Source: Gordoniibacillus chartarius (GTDB taxonomy: Bacteria; Bacillota; Bacilli; Paenibacillales; NBRC-103111). From it: a stretch of DNA of 64,000 bases. Location of the stretch: NCBI RefSeq assembly GCF_042432825.1, contig NZ_JBHLWN010000021.1, positions 1 to 64,000 on the forward strand. Reading direction: 5' to 3'. Position 1 is the stretch's first letter; each line of letters starts with the position of its first letter. The translations under genes were made by a program, and so were the position numbers. Positions 26,118 to 34,325 of the stretch are shown here, in pieces. The notes below the pieces were generated by a model that worked only from the letters and a program-made list of their open reading frames with translations, did not search any database and was not told the DNA's origin.

Positions 26118-26816
26118 ATGAGTGGCAGCGAGGAAACGTCGTGGCCGGAATATTTTCGCAAGCTGCAAGCGTATATGAAATGGCAAACGGAACGTATATT
26201 GGAGCTTCAGCGGACTGTGTCGGGACTAAGCAGCGAGCTTACCGCGGTGAAGGAGCAAAAGGGCGTCCGAATCGACAAAATCGAATATAACTTTGATCAA
26301 TTGAAGGTGGAGCGGCTGGAAGGGACGTTAAATATCGGCGTAACTCCGGGCGGCCTGCAATCGATAGAGGAGTTTGCCGTGAACGGACAATCGGCGCCGC
26401 TAGGCGCTCAGCCGGGCCCGGAACATGGATCGGGACCGTCTCCTCAGGACCAGTCCGAATCCGGCAGCAATAGCCGTAGTGCGGCAGATCAAGCGGGCGG
26501 CTGGATCGCCGAAATCGGCCGGCAAGTCGCTTCTTACCTGGACGAGGACATCGCCCGCGATCTGCAGCGCTGGGTGAAGGAGCGTCAGCTGCCGCTGGAT
26601 GCCGATGCGCAGAAGCTCGTATTGGACGACATCCGGGCGCAGCTGGACGACCGCATTCGCCACTACGCCAAAGAAAACGGCAATCGCGCCGCCGCGGGCG
26701 TTACCCTCGATTCCATAGCCCGCGATATTATCGAACGGACGAAGCGCGATATTCATACGGCGATTACCACCTATGTGACCGGCTTTCAGCCGGCTGAGGA
26801 AGGAGAGCACGAATGA
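26118..26816 (+). CDS. gerPC: Spore germination protein GerPC
   Basis: A 232-residue protein. A coiled-coil N-terminus (YFRKLQAYMKWQTERILELQRTVSGLSSEL, about 12-45) is followed by the GerPC core (KIEYNFDQLKVERLEGTLNIGVTP). A Ser/Gly/Pro linker and a helical C-terminal half end the protein. The ATG at 26118 is preferred because GGGAGGG (26105-26111) is 6 nt upstream; the ATG at 26112 is immediately adjacent to it. Overlaps gerPD by four bases. Confidence 0.85.
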   Translation: MSGSEETSWPEYFRKLQAYMKWQTERILELQRTVSGLSSELTAVKEQKGVRIDKIEYNFDQLKVERLEGTLNIGVTPGGLQSIEEFAVNGQSAPLGAQPGPEHGSGPSPQDQSESGSNSRSAADQAGGWIAEIGRQVASYLDEDIARDLQRWVKERQLPLDADAQKLVLDDIRAQLDDRIRHYAKENGNRAAAGVTLDSIARDIIERTKRDIHTAITTYVTGFQPAEEGEHE

Positions 26817-27001
26817 ACTTTTATGTGGAAAATAAAGAAATCGCCATCGGCCGGGTTGACATACTGGGGGTTTCCGCTTCTTCGGTATTCCTGATCGGCG
26901 ATACGGAGGTTATCACCTGCTCCTCCATATTCGATACGCCGCCCGAGTCGCTGATTGTAGGCCGCCGCCCTCAGCTGCCGCCGCCTAGCCAAGGAGACTG
27001 A
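26813..27001 (+). CDS. gerPD: Spore germination protein GerPD
   Basis: A 62-residue protein starting MNFYVENKEIAIGRVDILGVSASSVFLIGD, as in GerPD. It is coupled to gerPC by ATGA overlap, with GGAAGGAG upstream. Confidence 0.87.
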   Translation: MNFYVENKEIAIGRVDILGVSASSVFLIGDTEVITCSSIFDTPPESLIVGRRPQLPPPSQGD

Positions 27002-27003
27002 CG

Positions 27004-27414
27004 ATGAGAACCTCGGTCATCGGGAGCGTCGAGGTGCTGACTGTGTTATTCGGCGGGATCGTGCATTTGGGGGACACCCGCTATATTCAAGCGAATACGA
27101 AAATTTTCGCCCTGCAGCGGCAGCAAGCGGATTTCGAAGCCAACGAATACCCGTTGGAGGAGTTCGGCATCTTCCGCCGGCCGATTCCGCAGCTGTCGCC
27201 GGCCGAAGATGTAACGATGGTCAAGCGCGACACGGTGCCGGTCATCTCCGTCGGAGCTGTCCGAATCGTTTCGGTATCGACGGATGCAATCTTCCAGGCC
27301 GGCTCCAGCGTCTGTGTCGATCTGGAGACGAGAATCAAGCATATCCGGCAGTTCTTGCCGCAGACCGAAACAGGCTATAGCCTGGGCAGCGGCGCGGCGC
27401 AGGAAGCCGGATAA
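27004..27414 (+). CDS. gerPE: Spore germination protein GerPE
   Basis: A 136-residue protein of the GerPE type (RTSVIGSVEVLTVLFGGIVHLGDT; VPVISVGAVRIVSVSTDAIFQAGS, two related beta modules). It starts two bases after gerPD. A terminator follows directly, so no gerPF follows it as it does in Bacillus. Confidence 0.87.
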   Translation: MRTSVIGSVEVLTVLFGGIVHLGDTRYIQANTKIFALQRQQADFEANEYPLEEFGIFRRPIPQLSPAEDVTMVKRDTVPVISVGAVRIVSVSTDAIFQAGSSVCVDLETRIKHIRQFLPQTETGYSLGSGAAQEAG

Positions 27415-27415
27415 A

Positions 27416-27446
27416 AAGCCCCGCTGCATCGATTGCAGCGGGGCTT
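27416..27446 (+). terminator. Rho-independent terminator of the gerP operon
   Basis: AGCCCCGCTGCA pairs with TGCAGCGGGGCT around a short loop, immediately after the gerPE stop. Confidence 0.8.
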
Positions 27447-27457
27447 CACTGTTTACG

Positions 27458-29128
27458 TTATGGCGAAACGGAACCGGTATCCGTACCGGTTTCGGCTTTG
27501 GGGGACAAGCTGGACTCGAGTCGTACGAGCAGCGCCGCCATATGCGCGCGCGTGACCGATGCCTGCGGACGGAAGGTGCCGTCGCCGTAGCCGTCGACGA
27601 CCCCCTTCGCGCTTAGAGCGGCAATCGCCGGGGCCGACCAGCTGCCGGCCGGTACGTCGCGGAACGCCAGCTTCGACCCGGCCGGGGCTTCCACTGCGGA
27701 CAGCTTAAGCGCACGAACGAGCAGCGCGCACATCTGCTCGCGCGTCAGCGGCTTGTCGGGCGCGAACCGGCCGGCCGCGACGCCTTCCACGAGGCCGGCC
27801 CGGGCGGCGGCCTCGATGTCCCGTGCCGCCCAGTGCGCGGCCGGTACATCGGCGAACGCCGCCGCAGCGCCATTCCCGGCGGCGGCGTCGCCGCTCAGGC
27901 CGAGCGCCCGGACGAGCACGGCCGCCGCTTCCGCGCGCGTAAGAGCGCGGTCCGGCACGAACAGGCTCGCACTGGAGCCCGTCATCCAGTTGTTGGCGGC
28001 CGCTGTGCGGATATCCTGCTCGGCCCAGTGGCCGGCTATATCGCTGAAGTATGCTCCGTTCAGCCAAAGAGAATAATAAGACCAAGTCGAATTGGACTCC
28101 TGGCCCAGACTCCAGCTGCCGGTCCCTTTCAGGTTATACTTGCCGACAAGCTGCAGCTTCGTTTGCAGCGAGCGGTCGTTTTCATACCAGATCGTATATG
28201 AGCCCGGCGTCAGCGTACGGCCGGTCACTTTCGATACCGGGTCCCCGGCTTCGACCGTGAAGGCCGCCTTCATCGCTCCCTGCTTCTCGTCATACTCCGT
28301 CCTTCCGTCATAACGCGCGATGAACGTTTCGGCTTGCGCATTGGACAGGCCGCTGCCGTCGAAGGTCGAATCACCGTCTTTCCAGAGCCTGCCGTAGAAC
28401 GGTACGCCGAGTACGATTTTATCGCTCGGAACTTGCTTTAATGCAGCTTGTACGGACGCCTCCACGAATCCCAGACTCGCTACGGGCCCCGGCGTCGGGT
28501 CGCCCGGATAGCTTTCGTCATAAGCCATAATCATCATATAGTCGGCATAGCGGGCCAGCTCCCGGTAATCATAGGCCGCAGCCCAGCCGGTCTTGGCGCC
28601 GTACGGATTCGGCGCTACGGCGACCGACACCGCTTTGTCTGCGGGCAGCTTCTGACGAAGCAGCCGGATGAAATCGGTAAAGGCTTCCCGGTCGGCTTCG
28701 GTCACATTTTCAATATCGACGTCAATGCCGTCCACGCCCAGCCTCGCCACTGCAGCTGCGATGTCGCCGCTGAGCTTCTCGCGCTGCTGCAGAGCGAGGC
28801 GTCCTACCTCCCGCGACCAATCATTGGTAAGATAAGGCACGACCTTCAGGCCGCGCGCGTGCAGTTCTCGAGTAAACGTGCTTTCCGCTTTGGGCGTCAG
28901 CCTCAGCGTGCCGTCGGCATTCAGCTCGAAATAGTTCGGAGCGACCGTCTGCAGCGCTCCGTTCGCAGCGTCAACCTCTTCGATATAATTGTTGGAAATC
29001 CCGAAATATACATAAGACATATTGAATCGCTCGGCGGAAGCCGGCGACGGAGCCGACAGGGCGGCGCCCGATCCAAGCAGCAGTAAACCGGCCAAAGTTA
29101 AGCGGAATAAAAGAGCTTTCACTTTCAA
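27458..29128 (-). CDS. GH18 glycosidase with three C-terminal SLH domains
   Basis: A 556-residue secreted protein. The signal peptide ends near ASA32. A glycoside hydrolase family 18 domain (about 35-345) carries the catalytic motif DGIDVDIE, with acid Glu140. Three S-layer homology domains follow (about 365-425, 430-485, 490-545), each starting FxDxxxHW-like. It would be held on the cell wall by the SLH modules. GH18 enzymes act on chitin or N-acetylglucosaminyl bonds, and in Bacillales relatives (SleL/YaaH) act on spore cortex. TTG start with GGAGGT 7 nt upstream. It is convergent with the gerP operon. Confidence 0.88.
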   Translation of the reverse strand: MKVKALLFRLTLAGLLLLGSGAALSAPSPASAERFNMSYVYFGISNNYIEEVDAANGALQTVAPNYFELNADGTLRLTPKAESTFTRELHARGLKVVPYLTNDWSREVGRLALQQREKLSGDIAAAVARLGVDGIDVDIENVTEADREAFTDFIRLLRQKLPADKAVSVAVAPNPYGAKTGWAAAYDYRELARYADYMMIMAYDESYPGDPTPGPVASLGFVEASVQAALKQVPSDKIVLGVPFYGRLWKDGDSTFDGSGLSNAQAETFIARYDGRTEYDEKQGAMKAAFTVEAGDPVSKVTGRTLTPGSYTIWYENDRSLQTKLQLVGKYNLKGTGSWSLGQESNSTWSYYSLWLNGAYFSDIAGHWAEQDIRTAAANNWMTGSSASLFVPDRALTRAEAAAVLVRALGLSGDAAAGNGAAAAFADVPAAHWAARDIEAAARAGLVEGVAAGRFAPDKPLTREQMCALLVRALKLSAVEAPAGSKLAFRDVPAGSWSAPAIAALSAKGVVDGYGDGTFRPQASVTRAHMAALLVRLESSLSPKAETGTDTGSVSP

Positions 29129-29372
29129 GTAGTCTACCTCCGTCGAATCTAGTTGTAAGAATCAAGAGACTTCTCCTCTTACACTATGAAACATCGGAGG
29201 CTGCGAATCTAGCGGCAATTGCTGGTATGGGTCGGCCCTGCGTCCAAGAGGGAACCGGGTCCCAAATATTGGTTTTTTTACATTGCAAAGCGAATATGAA
29301 GGATCCCGTTCGGGCATGATTTGTCTGTGTTGGAACACAAACACAGACTAACTTTTGGAGGCTTTGATTCCT
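29129..29372. other. Leader region before the CotF-like gene
   Basis: A 240-nt region between divergent genes with no open frame of note. It contains a 9-bp hairpin at 29323-29348 just before the ribosome binding site of the rightward gene. Confidence 0.45.
29323..29348 (+). promoter_or_regulatory. Hairpin immediately upstream of the CotF-like gene's ribosome binding site
   Basis: GTCTGTGTT (29323-29331) pairs perfectly with AACACAGAC (29340-29348) around an 8-nt loop. The GGAGG at 29357-29361 follows 8 nt later. It may be a regulator-binding palindrome or an mRNA structure at the 5' end. Confidence 0.45.
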
Positions 29373-29966
29373 TTGAACAAACTTGGTGCCCACGAAGTAT
29401 TGGAATTACACGAGGTTTTGAGCGATGCGATTCATGGTTTGAATACGCTAAAGCTCTACCGTCCGCACGCAAAAGACCCTCAGCTGCAAGCCTTGGTGGA
29501 TCGGCACATGAGTGCGATGACAATGGACTACAATAACATGGTCCAGATGGCCACGCATCAGAACATTCCCCAAGCTATCCCTACTCGCCTCGGTGCGGCC
29601 GTAACAGGAATGGTGCCGGCCGATCGCTTCCAGCCCGCCTACGGTCTGCGTCATCCACAAACCCAATCGCCCGCGCCAAGCATAGAAGAAATTAACGACG
29701 AAGATGTCATGTTGTGCCTTGTCAACTGTCATAAACAAACCGCAGCGTTAAAAATGAAAGCCGCACTTGAAATGGCGAATCCGATGCTCCGGCGCATGGT
29801 GCAGCAGTCCGCTAACGCTTCCGCCGATATGGCGTATGAAGCTTTCCAAGCCGCCAATCAAAGAGGGATTTACCAGGTGCCCACCCTTCAAGAAACGACT
29901 CAAGCCAATTTTATTCATGCCTATGCCGCTGCCCCTGCGGGTCAGCATCACATGCCACTAATGTAA
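29373..29966 (+). CDS. CotF-like spore coat protein
   Basis: A 197-residue, mostly helical protein. The opening LGAHEVLELHEVLSDAIHGLNTLKLYRPHAKDPQLQALVDRH is typical of the coat F domain; the second half repeats a helical pattern (INDEDVMLCLVNCHKQTAALKMKAALEMANPMLR). There is no ATG near the ribosome binding site: GGAGG at 29357-29361 is followed by TTG at 29364 (too close) and at 29373 (11 nt). The second is used here. It ends at a hairpin terminator. Confidence 0.8.
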   Translation: MNKLGAHEVLELHEVLSDAIHGLNTLKLYRPHAKDPQLQALVDRHMSAMTMDYNNMVQMATHQNIPQAIPTRLGAAVTGMVPADRFQPAYGLRHPQTQSPAPSIEEINDEDVMLCLVNCHKQTAALKMKAALEMANPMLRRMVQQSANASADMAYEAFQAANQRGIYQVPTLQETTQANFIHAYAAAPAGQHHMPLM

Positions 29967-29997
29967 ACTTACATACTTTGATGAAAGCGCACAGGTT

Positions 29998-30020
29998 AAC
30001 CGTCTTTTGAGAAGGCGGTT
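29998..30020 (+). terminator. Terminator of the CotF-like gene
   Basis: AACCGTCTT pairs with AAGGCGGTT around a 5-nt loop, followed by a T-rich stretch (ACCTTCTTATTTTC). Confidence 0.6.
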
Positions 30021-30109
30021 ACCTTCTTATTTTCAATCGGAAACCGGTACAATCTCTTATGAAACGGATGCTTGAATTCCGTCAGTCAGCTATAGTCGGG
30101 GGGAGTTTC

Positions 30110-30670
30110 ATGGACAAAGAACACAAGATGGATGCCATAGGTGATCTCTATGAGCGCTTTCATCAGCTTCACGAGGAATTCGGGCGTTTATGGTATGAAC
30201 ATACGTTCCTGCATTGGGATTGGTGGATTTCGGTCGTTCTATCTCTCGGTTCGTGGAGCTTATGGATTGGTTACCGAAAAAAGAACAGTACGCACCGCCT
30301 CTTGTATGCAGGAATAGTCGCAATCCTTCTCTCCGTATGCCTCGATTATATCGGGACTTCGCTAGGCTTGTGGTACTATTCGGGCAAGCTGACGCCTTCT
30401 TTCCCCGCCTGGCTGCCGTTTAACTTCTGTATGCTGCCGGTTACCATCATGTATTTGATCCAGACTAAACCTCATATAGCCCCTTGGAAAAAAGGGCTGT
30501 TTTACGGTTTGTCTACCGCTTTTATCGGAGAGCCGATATTCGCATGGGCCGGGTATTATGTTCTCACCGGCTGGCAGTACTATTACTCTGCTCCGATCTA
30601 CATACTTTTGTATGTATTTTGCGATTGGCTGACCAAAAGAGATACTTATGAACGTACGCATAGGAGTTAA
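30110..30670 (+). CDS. CBO0543-family membrane protein
   Basis: A 186-residue protein. A helical N-terminus with Leu and Glu (IGDLYERFHQLHEEFGRLWYEHTFLHWDWW) is followed by five hydrophobic segments, rich in Trp and Tyr (YIGTSLGLWYYSGKLTPSFPAWLPFNF). This pattern matches the uncharacterised CBO0543 family found in spore-forming Firmicutes. Function unknown. GGGGGGAG precedes the ATG at 30110; an earlier in-frame ATG at 30059 lacks one. Confidence 0.75.
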   Translation: MDKEHKMDAIGDLYERFHQLHEEFGRLWYEHTFLHWDWWISVVLSLGSWSLWIGYRKKNSTHRLLYAGIVAILLSVCLDYIGTSLGLWYYSGKLTPSFPAWLPFNFCMLPVTIMYLIQTKPHIAPWKKGLFYGLSTAFIGEPIFAWAGYYVLTGWQYYYSAPIYILLYVFCDWLTKRDTYERTHRS

Positions 30671-30685
30671 GTCCGCGAGAGCCCC

Positions 30686-30721
30686 GATCCGGGCTGCCGC
30701 ACGATACGGGGTTCCCGGATC
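30686..30721. terminator. Terminator-like hairpin between convergent genes
   Basis: GATCCGGG pairs with CCCGGATC. It lies between the CBO0543 stop and the end of the leftward LysR gene; the T-tracts are short. Confidence 0.4.
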
Positions 30722-30748
30722 CCGGATTTATGCAAAACCCACGCAAGC

Positions 30749-31654
30749 TCAATTTTTAAAATAAATGAACTGCTCATAGAACTCGGAAATAAATTGATAA
30801 AACAACTGTTCCGTAGGAAGCAATTTGCGTTCCGTCGGACAAATGACCCCTACCGTTCGAGTCACACCGGGATCGACTATCGGAATTCTCACCGTTGATC
30901 GCGGAATGTTATCCACCAATGTGACCTCGGGCATCAAGGCTACGCCGAGTCCTGCCGAAACTAACCCTTTCAAGGCATCGATATCATCGCCTTCGAAGGC
31001 GATATGCGGCGTGAATCCGAGCTCATGGCAAGCTTGCAGCGCAATTTTACGAAAGACAGTCCCTTCAGGCAGGGTGACAAACGGATCGTCTTTCAGCTCT
31101 CTCAATTGAATGGCCGGCCGGCTCGCAAGTCGATGATGTACGGGCAGCAGCGCAACTATATTTTCCGTAAATAAAATCTTTGATTTGATCTTCTTCTCTT
31201 CCCTTGGCAGCGGGGCTATCATAGCAAGGTTAAATTCACCATTAATCACACCGTCAATTAAGTCGCGATATAGAGCTTGTCTCATCTGAAATTTAGCTTC
31301 CGGGTATCTTTGACGGAAAGCATAGATGGCCGTCGGCAGCACATAAGCCGCCAAGCTGATGGGAAAAGCAATCCGCACCGTCCCCTTCTCCGGGTCCAAA
31401 TATTCCTTCACCTCTCTTTCGGCCTCGTTCACGATGTTCATGGCTTGCTTGACTCGTTCCAGAAATACCTTTCCGATCGGCGTTAATTTCACTCTCCGGC
31501 CTTCACGTATAAAGAGGTCTACCCCTAATTCACTTTCCAGGTTAAATAACTGTCTGCTCACGGAAGATTGCGCAACATGCAAGGCATCGGCGGCTTCCGT
31601 AACATGTTCTCTCTTGGCGACCTCCATAAAATAGCGCAGCTGCCTCATTTCCAT
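30749..31654 (-). CDS. LysR-family regulator, GltC-like
   Basis: A 301-residue protein. The winged helix-turn-helix is at 1-60 (MRQLRYFMEVAKREHVTEAADALHVAQSSVSRQLFNLE). A periplasmic-binding-like effector domain is at about 90-295. The text is close to GltC, the activator of glutamate synthase in Bacillus subtilis. Here it is divergent from a glutamate dehydrogenase gene instead of gltAB. Control of gdhA in response to nitrogen or 2-oxoglutarate/glutamate status is inferred. GGGAGGCAG precedes the ATG. Confidence 0.83.
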   Translation of the reverse strand: MEMRQLRYFMEVAKREHVTEAADALHVAQSSVSRQLFNLESELGVDLFIREGRRVKLTPIGKVFLERVKQAMNIVNEAEREVKEYLDPEKGTVRIAFPISLAAYVLPTAIYAFRQRYPEAKFQMRQALYRDLIDGVINGEFNLAMIAPLPREEKKIKSKILFTENIVALLPVHHRLASRPAIQLRELKDDPFVTLPEGTVFRKIALQACHELGFTPHIAFEGDDIDALKGLVSAGLGVALMPEVTLVDNIPRSTVRIPIVDPGVTRTVGVICPTERKLLPTEQLFYQFISEFYEQFIYFKN

Positions 31655-31671
31655 GACTTCTGCCTCCCACT

Positions 31672-31728
31672 CATGCGTTTAATGCATGAACTTCATCTGA
31701 TATGAATATTGAAGCGATGAATTATTCA
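31672..31728. promoter_or_regulatory. Cluster of palindromes between gltC-like and gdhA genes
   Basis: Three perfect inverted repeats lie in the 150-nt divergent intergenic region: CATGC-7-GCATG at 31672-31688, TTCAT-5-ATGAA at 31692-31706, and TGAAT-1-ATTCA at 31718-31728. The last overlaps the gdhA promoter spacer. They are candidate operators for the LysR regulator. Confidence 0.5.
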
Positions 31729-31736
31729 ATTATAAA
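31709..31736 (+). promoter_or_regulatory. Candidate sigma-A promoter of gdhA
   Basis: TTGAAG (31709-31714), 16 nt, TATAAA (31731-31736), about 70 nt before the start codon. Confidence 0.5.
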
Positions 31737-31804
31737 ATTTATCTATGACAAAAAAAAGTAAAAGTAATATTTCTGCTTAATAGGCACAATAAGGAGCGGG
31801 ATCC

Positions 31805-33184
31805 ATGAGTCTACTAAAAGAAGTTGAAGCAACGCGCGCAGGTCATGCACAAGACTATGTCAACGATTTATTTGAAACGGTTAAAACACGCAATCCAAAC
31901 GAATTTGAATACCATCAGGCTGTCAAAGAAGTGCTCCATTCCTTAATTCCGGTACTCGACAAAAACCCGAAATACATCGAGCATGCCGTCCTGGATCGAT
32001 TGGTAGAGCCGGATCGGCTGATCTCTTTTCGAGTTCCTTGGACCGATGACCGGGGCAAGGTTAGAGTGAACCGCGGATTCCGCGTTCAGTTTAACAATGC
32101 GATCGGTCCGTATAAGGGCGGGTTAAGATTCCATCCTTCCGTTAACGCCAGCATTATTAAATTTTTGGGGTTTGAGCAAATCTTTAAGAACTCGCTAACG
32201 GGGCAGGCGATCGGCGGCGGCAAAGGCGGCTCCGATTTTGATCCGAAAGGCAAATCCGATTTGGAAATTATGCGCTTCTGCCAAAGCTTCATGACCGAGC
32301 TAAGCAAATATATCGGACCGGATACCGATGTTCCGGCTGGGGATATTGGTGTTGGCGCTAAAGAGATCGGCTATATGTTCGGGCAGTATAAAAAAATGGT
32401 CGGCGCCTACGAGGCAGGCGTTTTAACGGGAAAGGGCATCGGCTACGGGGGGAGTCTGGCTCGTAAAGAGGCGACCGGCTACGGTGCGGTGTACTTTGTT
32501 GAACAGATGCTGTCGAGCAAGGGATTGAGCTTTAACGGAAGCACGGTAGTCGTATCCGGATCCGGTAACGTTTCGATTTATGCGATGGAGAAAGCGATGC
32601 AGCTGGGTGCAAAAGTCGTTGCATGCAGTGACTCCAGCGGCTATATCTATCATAAAGACGGCATTAACCTCGCTACGATCAAACGATTAAAGGAAGTAGA
32701 AAACAAGAGATGCTCGGATTATGTCAAGGAGCATCCCGATGCCGTCTATACGGAAGGTTGTTCCGGAATCTGGACCATTCCTTGCGATATCGCATTGCCA
32801 TGCGCCACACAGAACGAGATCGACAAAGCGGCTGCCGAGCTGCTCGTGCGAAATGGAGTAAAAGCCGTTGGTGAAGGCGCCAACATGCCTTCTACCCTGG
32901 ATGCAATCGATGTCTTCCTGGAAAACCGCGTCCTATTCGCTCCCGCAAAAGCGGCAAATGCAGGAGGCGTGTCCGTCTCAGCGTTGGAAATGGCGCAAAA
33001 TAGCGCAAGACTGTCTTGGACGATGGAAGAGGTCGATGCTAAGCTGCAAACGATCATGAGCAATATTTATCGGGAGAGCATGAAGGCTTCCGAGGAATAC
33101 GGCGTTCCCGGCAACCTGGTGGTCGGTGCCAACATCGCCGGCTTCGTGAAAGTCGCAGATGCCATGATTGCACAAGGAATATAA
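31805..33184 (+). CDS. gdhA: NADP-type glutamate dehydrogenase
   Basis: A 459-residue enzyme that interconverts 2-oxoglutarate plus ammonium and glutamate. The substrate-binding and catalytic region includes GPYKGGLRFHP and GQAIGGGKGGSDFDPKG with the catalytic Lys. The coenzyme domain has GSGNVSIYA in place of the usual GxGxxG/A. The length and the GGGKGGSDFDPKGKSD text are those of the hexameric anabolic class. AAGGAG precedes the ATG. Codon use is AT-richer than in the flanking genes. Confidence 0.95.
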   Translation: MSLLKEVEATRAGHAQDYVNDLFETVKTRNPNEFEYHQAVKEVLHSLIPVLDKNPKYIEHAVLDRLVEPDRLISFRVPWTDDRGKVRVNRGFRVQFNNAIGPYKGGLRFHPSVNASIIKFLGFEQIFKNSLTGQAIGGGKGGSDFDPKGKSDLEIMRFCQSFMTELSKYIGPDTDVPAGDIGVGAKEIGYMFGQYKKMVGAYEAGVLTGKGIGYGGSLARKEATGYGAVYFVEQMLSSKGLSFNGSTVVVSGSGNVSIYAMEKAMQLGAKVVACSDSSGYIYHKDGINLATIKRLKEVENKRCSDYVKEHPDAVYTEGCSGIWTIPCDIALPCATQNEIDKAAAELLVRNGVKAVGEGANMPSTLDAIDVFLENRVLFAPAKAANAGGVSVSALEMAQNSARLSWTMEEVDAKLQTIMSNIYRESMKASEEYGVPGNLVVGANIAGFVKVADAMIAQGI

Positions 33185-33191
33185 GCAATAG

Positions 33192-33240
33192 AAGGTTTTG
33201 CCCGTATGGAACGATCCTACGGGCAAAACCTTTATTTTTT
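33192..33240 (+). terminator. Terminator between gdhA and namA
   Basis: AAGGTTTTGCCCGTA pairs perfectly with TACGGGCAAAACCTT, followed by TTATTTTTTG. It could also act for the leftward namA through its A-rich left flank. Confidence 0.85.
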
Positions 33241-33266
33241 GCGCCGCTTGCGGCCTATCCGAATGC

Positions 33267-34301
33267 TTAGTACCCTCGCTCGTACTGCTTCGGTATTCCC
33301 GCATCCTCCGGTTTGACCCCAAGCGCAAGAGCCGCATGCGTCGTCCAGTACGGATCCTTCAGCATGCCGCGGGCGACGGCGACCAGATCGGCATCCCCGT
33401 TGGCCACAACGGCTTCGGCAAGCGCCGGCTCCTCCAGCCGGCCCACCGCGACGACCGGCACCTCCAGCGCCTCGCGGATCGCCCGGGCCAGCGGCACCTG
33501 ATACCCCGGATGTCCTCCCGGGCGGCGCGCGCCGAACGGCCCTTCCCCGCCGGAGCTGACGTGAAAGACGTCGACTCCCGCTTCCCGATAAGCCCGCGCC
33601 AGCCGAATCGCATGGTCAATATCGTAGCCGCCGTCGGCGTACTCCACTGCCGAGATGCGGAAGAACAGCGGCATATCGGCCGGCATTTCCTTGCGCACCG
33701 CCTGAGTGACCTCGACACCGAAGCGGGCCAGGTCGCGGCCGTATTCGTCGTCGCGCTGGTTCGTCAGCGCCGACTGGAACTGATGGATCAAGTACCCGTG
33801 CGCCCCGTGCAGCTCGATCATATCGACCCCTGCCTGCACAGCGCGCCGCGCGGCATCGCCGAACCACCCGGCCATCTGCTTCACTTCATCCGTCGTCAAT
33901 GCCCGCGGCATGCGGTACCGGTCGCCGGGAAACTTGATGGCCGACGGTGCGACCGGCACTTCGGCATCCTCCGCCTTGCGGCCGGCGTGCGCAATTTGAA
34001 TGCCGACCTTGCTCCCGTGCGCATGGACGCGTTCGATAATCCGCGCGAACGCCGGAACCTGCTCGTCCGACCACAGCCCCAGATCGAAGTCCGTAATCCG
34101 GCCGTCCGGATGCACATCCGTCATTTCGATAATGATTAAACCCGTTCCGCCGACCGCGCGGCTGACATAATGAACGTAATGCCATTCATTCGGCTTTCCG
34201 TCCTTGGCTTCGACCGAATACTGGCACATCGGCGCCATCACGACCCGGTTGCGCAGCTCCAGTCCCTTCATCCGATATGGAGAAAATAAAGATGCCGTCA
34301 T
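33267..34301 (-). CDS. namA: NADPH dehydrogenase, Old Yellow Enzyme (YqjM-like)
   Basis: A 344-residue FMN-dependent ene-reductase with a TIM barrel. VVMAPMCQYSV carries the Cys typical of YqjM-class enzymes at about residue 26. Substrate- and FMN-binding segments are QIAHAGRKA and ELHGAHGYLIHQFQSALTNQRDDEYG, and the C-terminus keeps the YERGY tail that completes the neighbouring active site in YqjM. It reduces activated double bonds such as enones and nitro-compounds. An SDR gene lies 24 nt upstream in the same direction. Confidence 0.92.
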   Translation of the reverse strand: MTASLFSPYRMKGLELRNRVVMAPMCQYSVEAKDGKPNEWHYVHYVSRAVGGTGLIIIEMTDVHPDGRITDFDLGLWSDEQVPAFARIIERVHAHGSKVGIQIAHAGRKAEDAEVPVAPSAIKFPGDRYRMPRALTTDEVKQMAGWFGDAARRAVQAGVDMIELHGAHGYLIHQFQSALTNQRDDEYGRDLARFGVEVTQAVRKEMPADMPLFFRISAVEYADGGYDIDHAIRLARAYREAGVDVFHVSSGGEGPFGARRPGGHPGYQVPLARAIREALEVPVVAVGRLEEPALAEAVVANGDADLVAVARGMLKDPYWTTHAALALGVKPEDAGIPKQYERGY

Positions 34302-34325
34302 CTTCGTCCCGCCCCTTCCTGCCGC

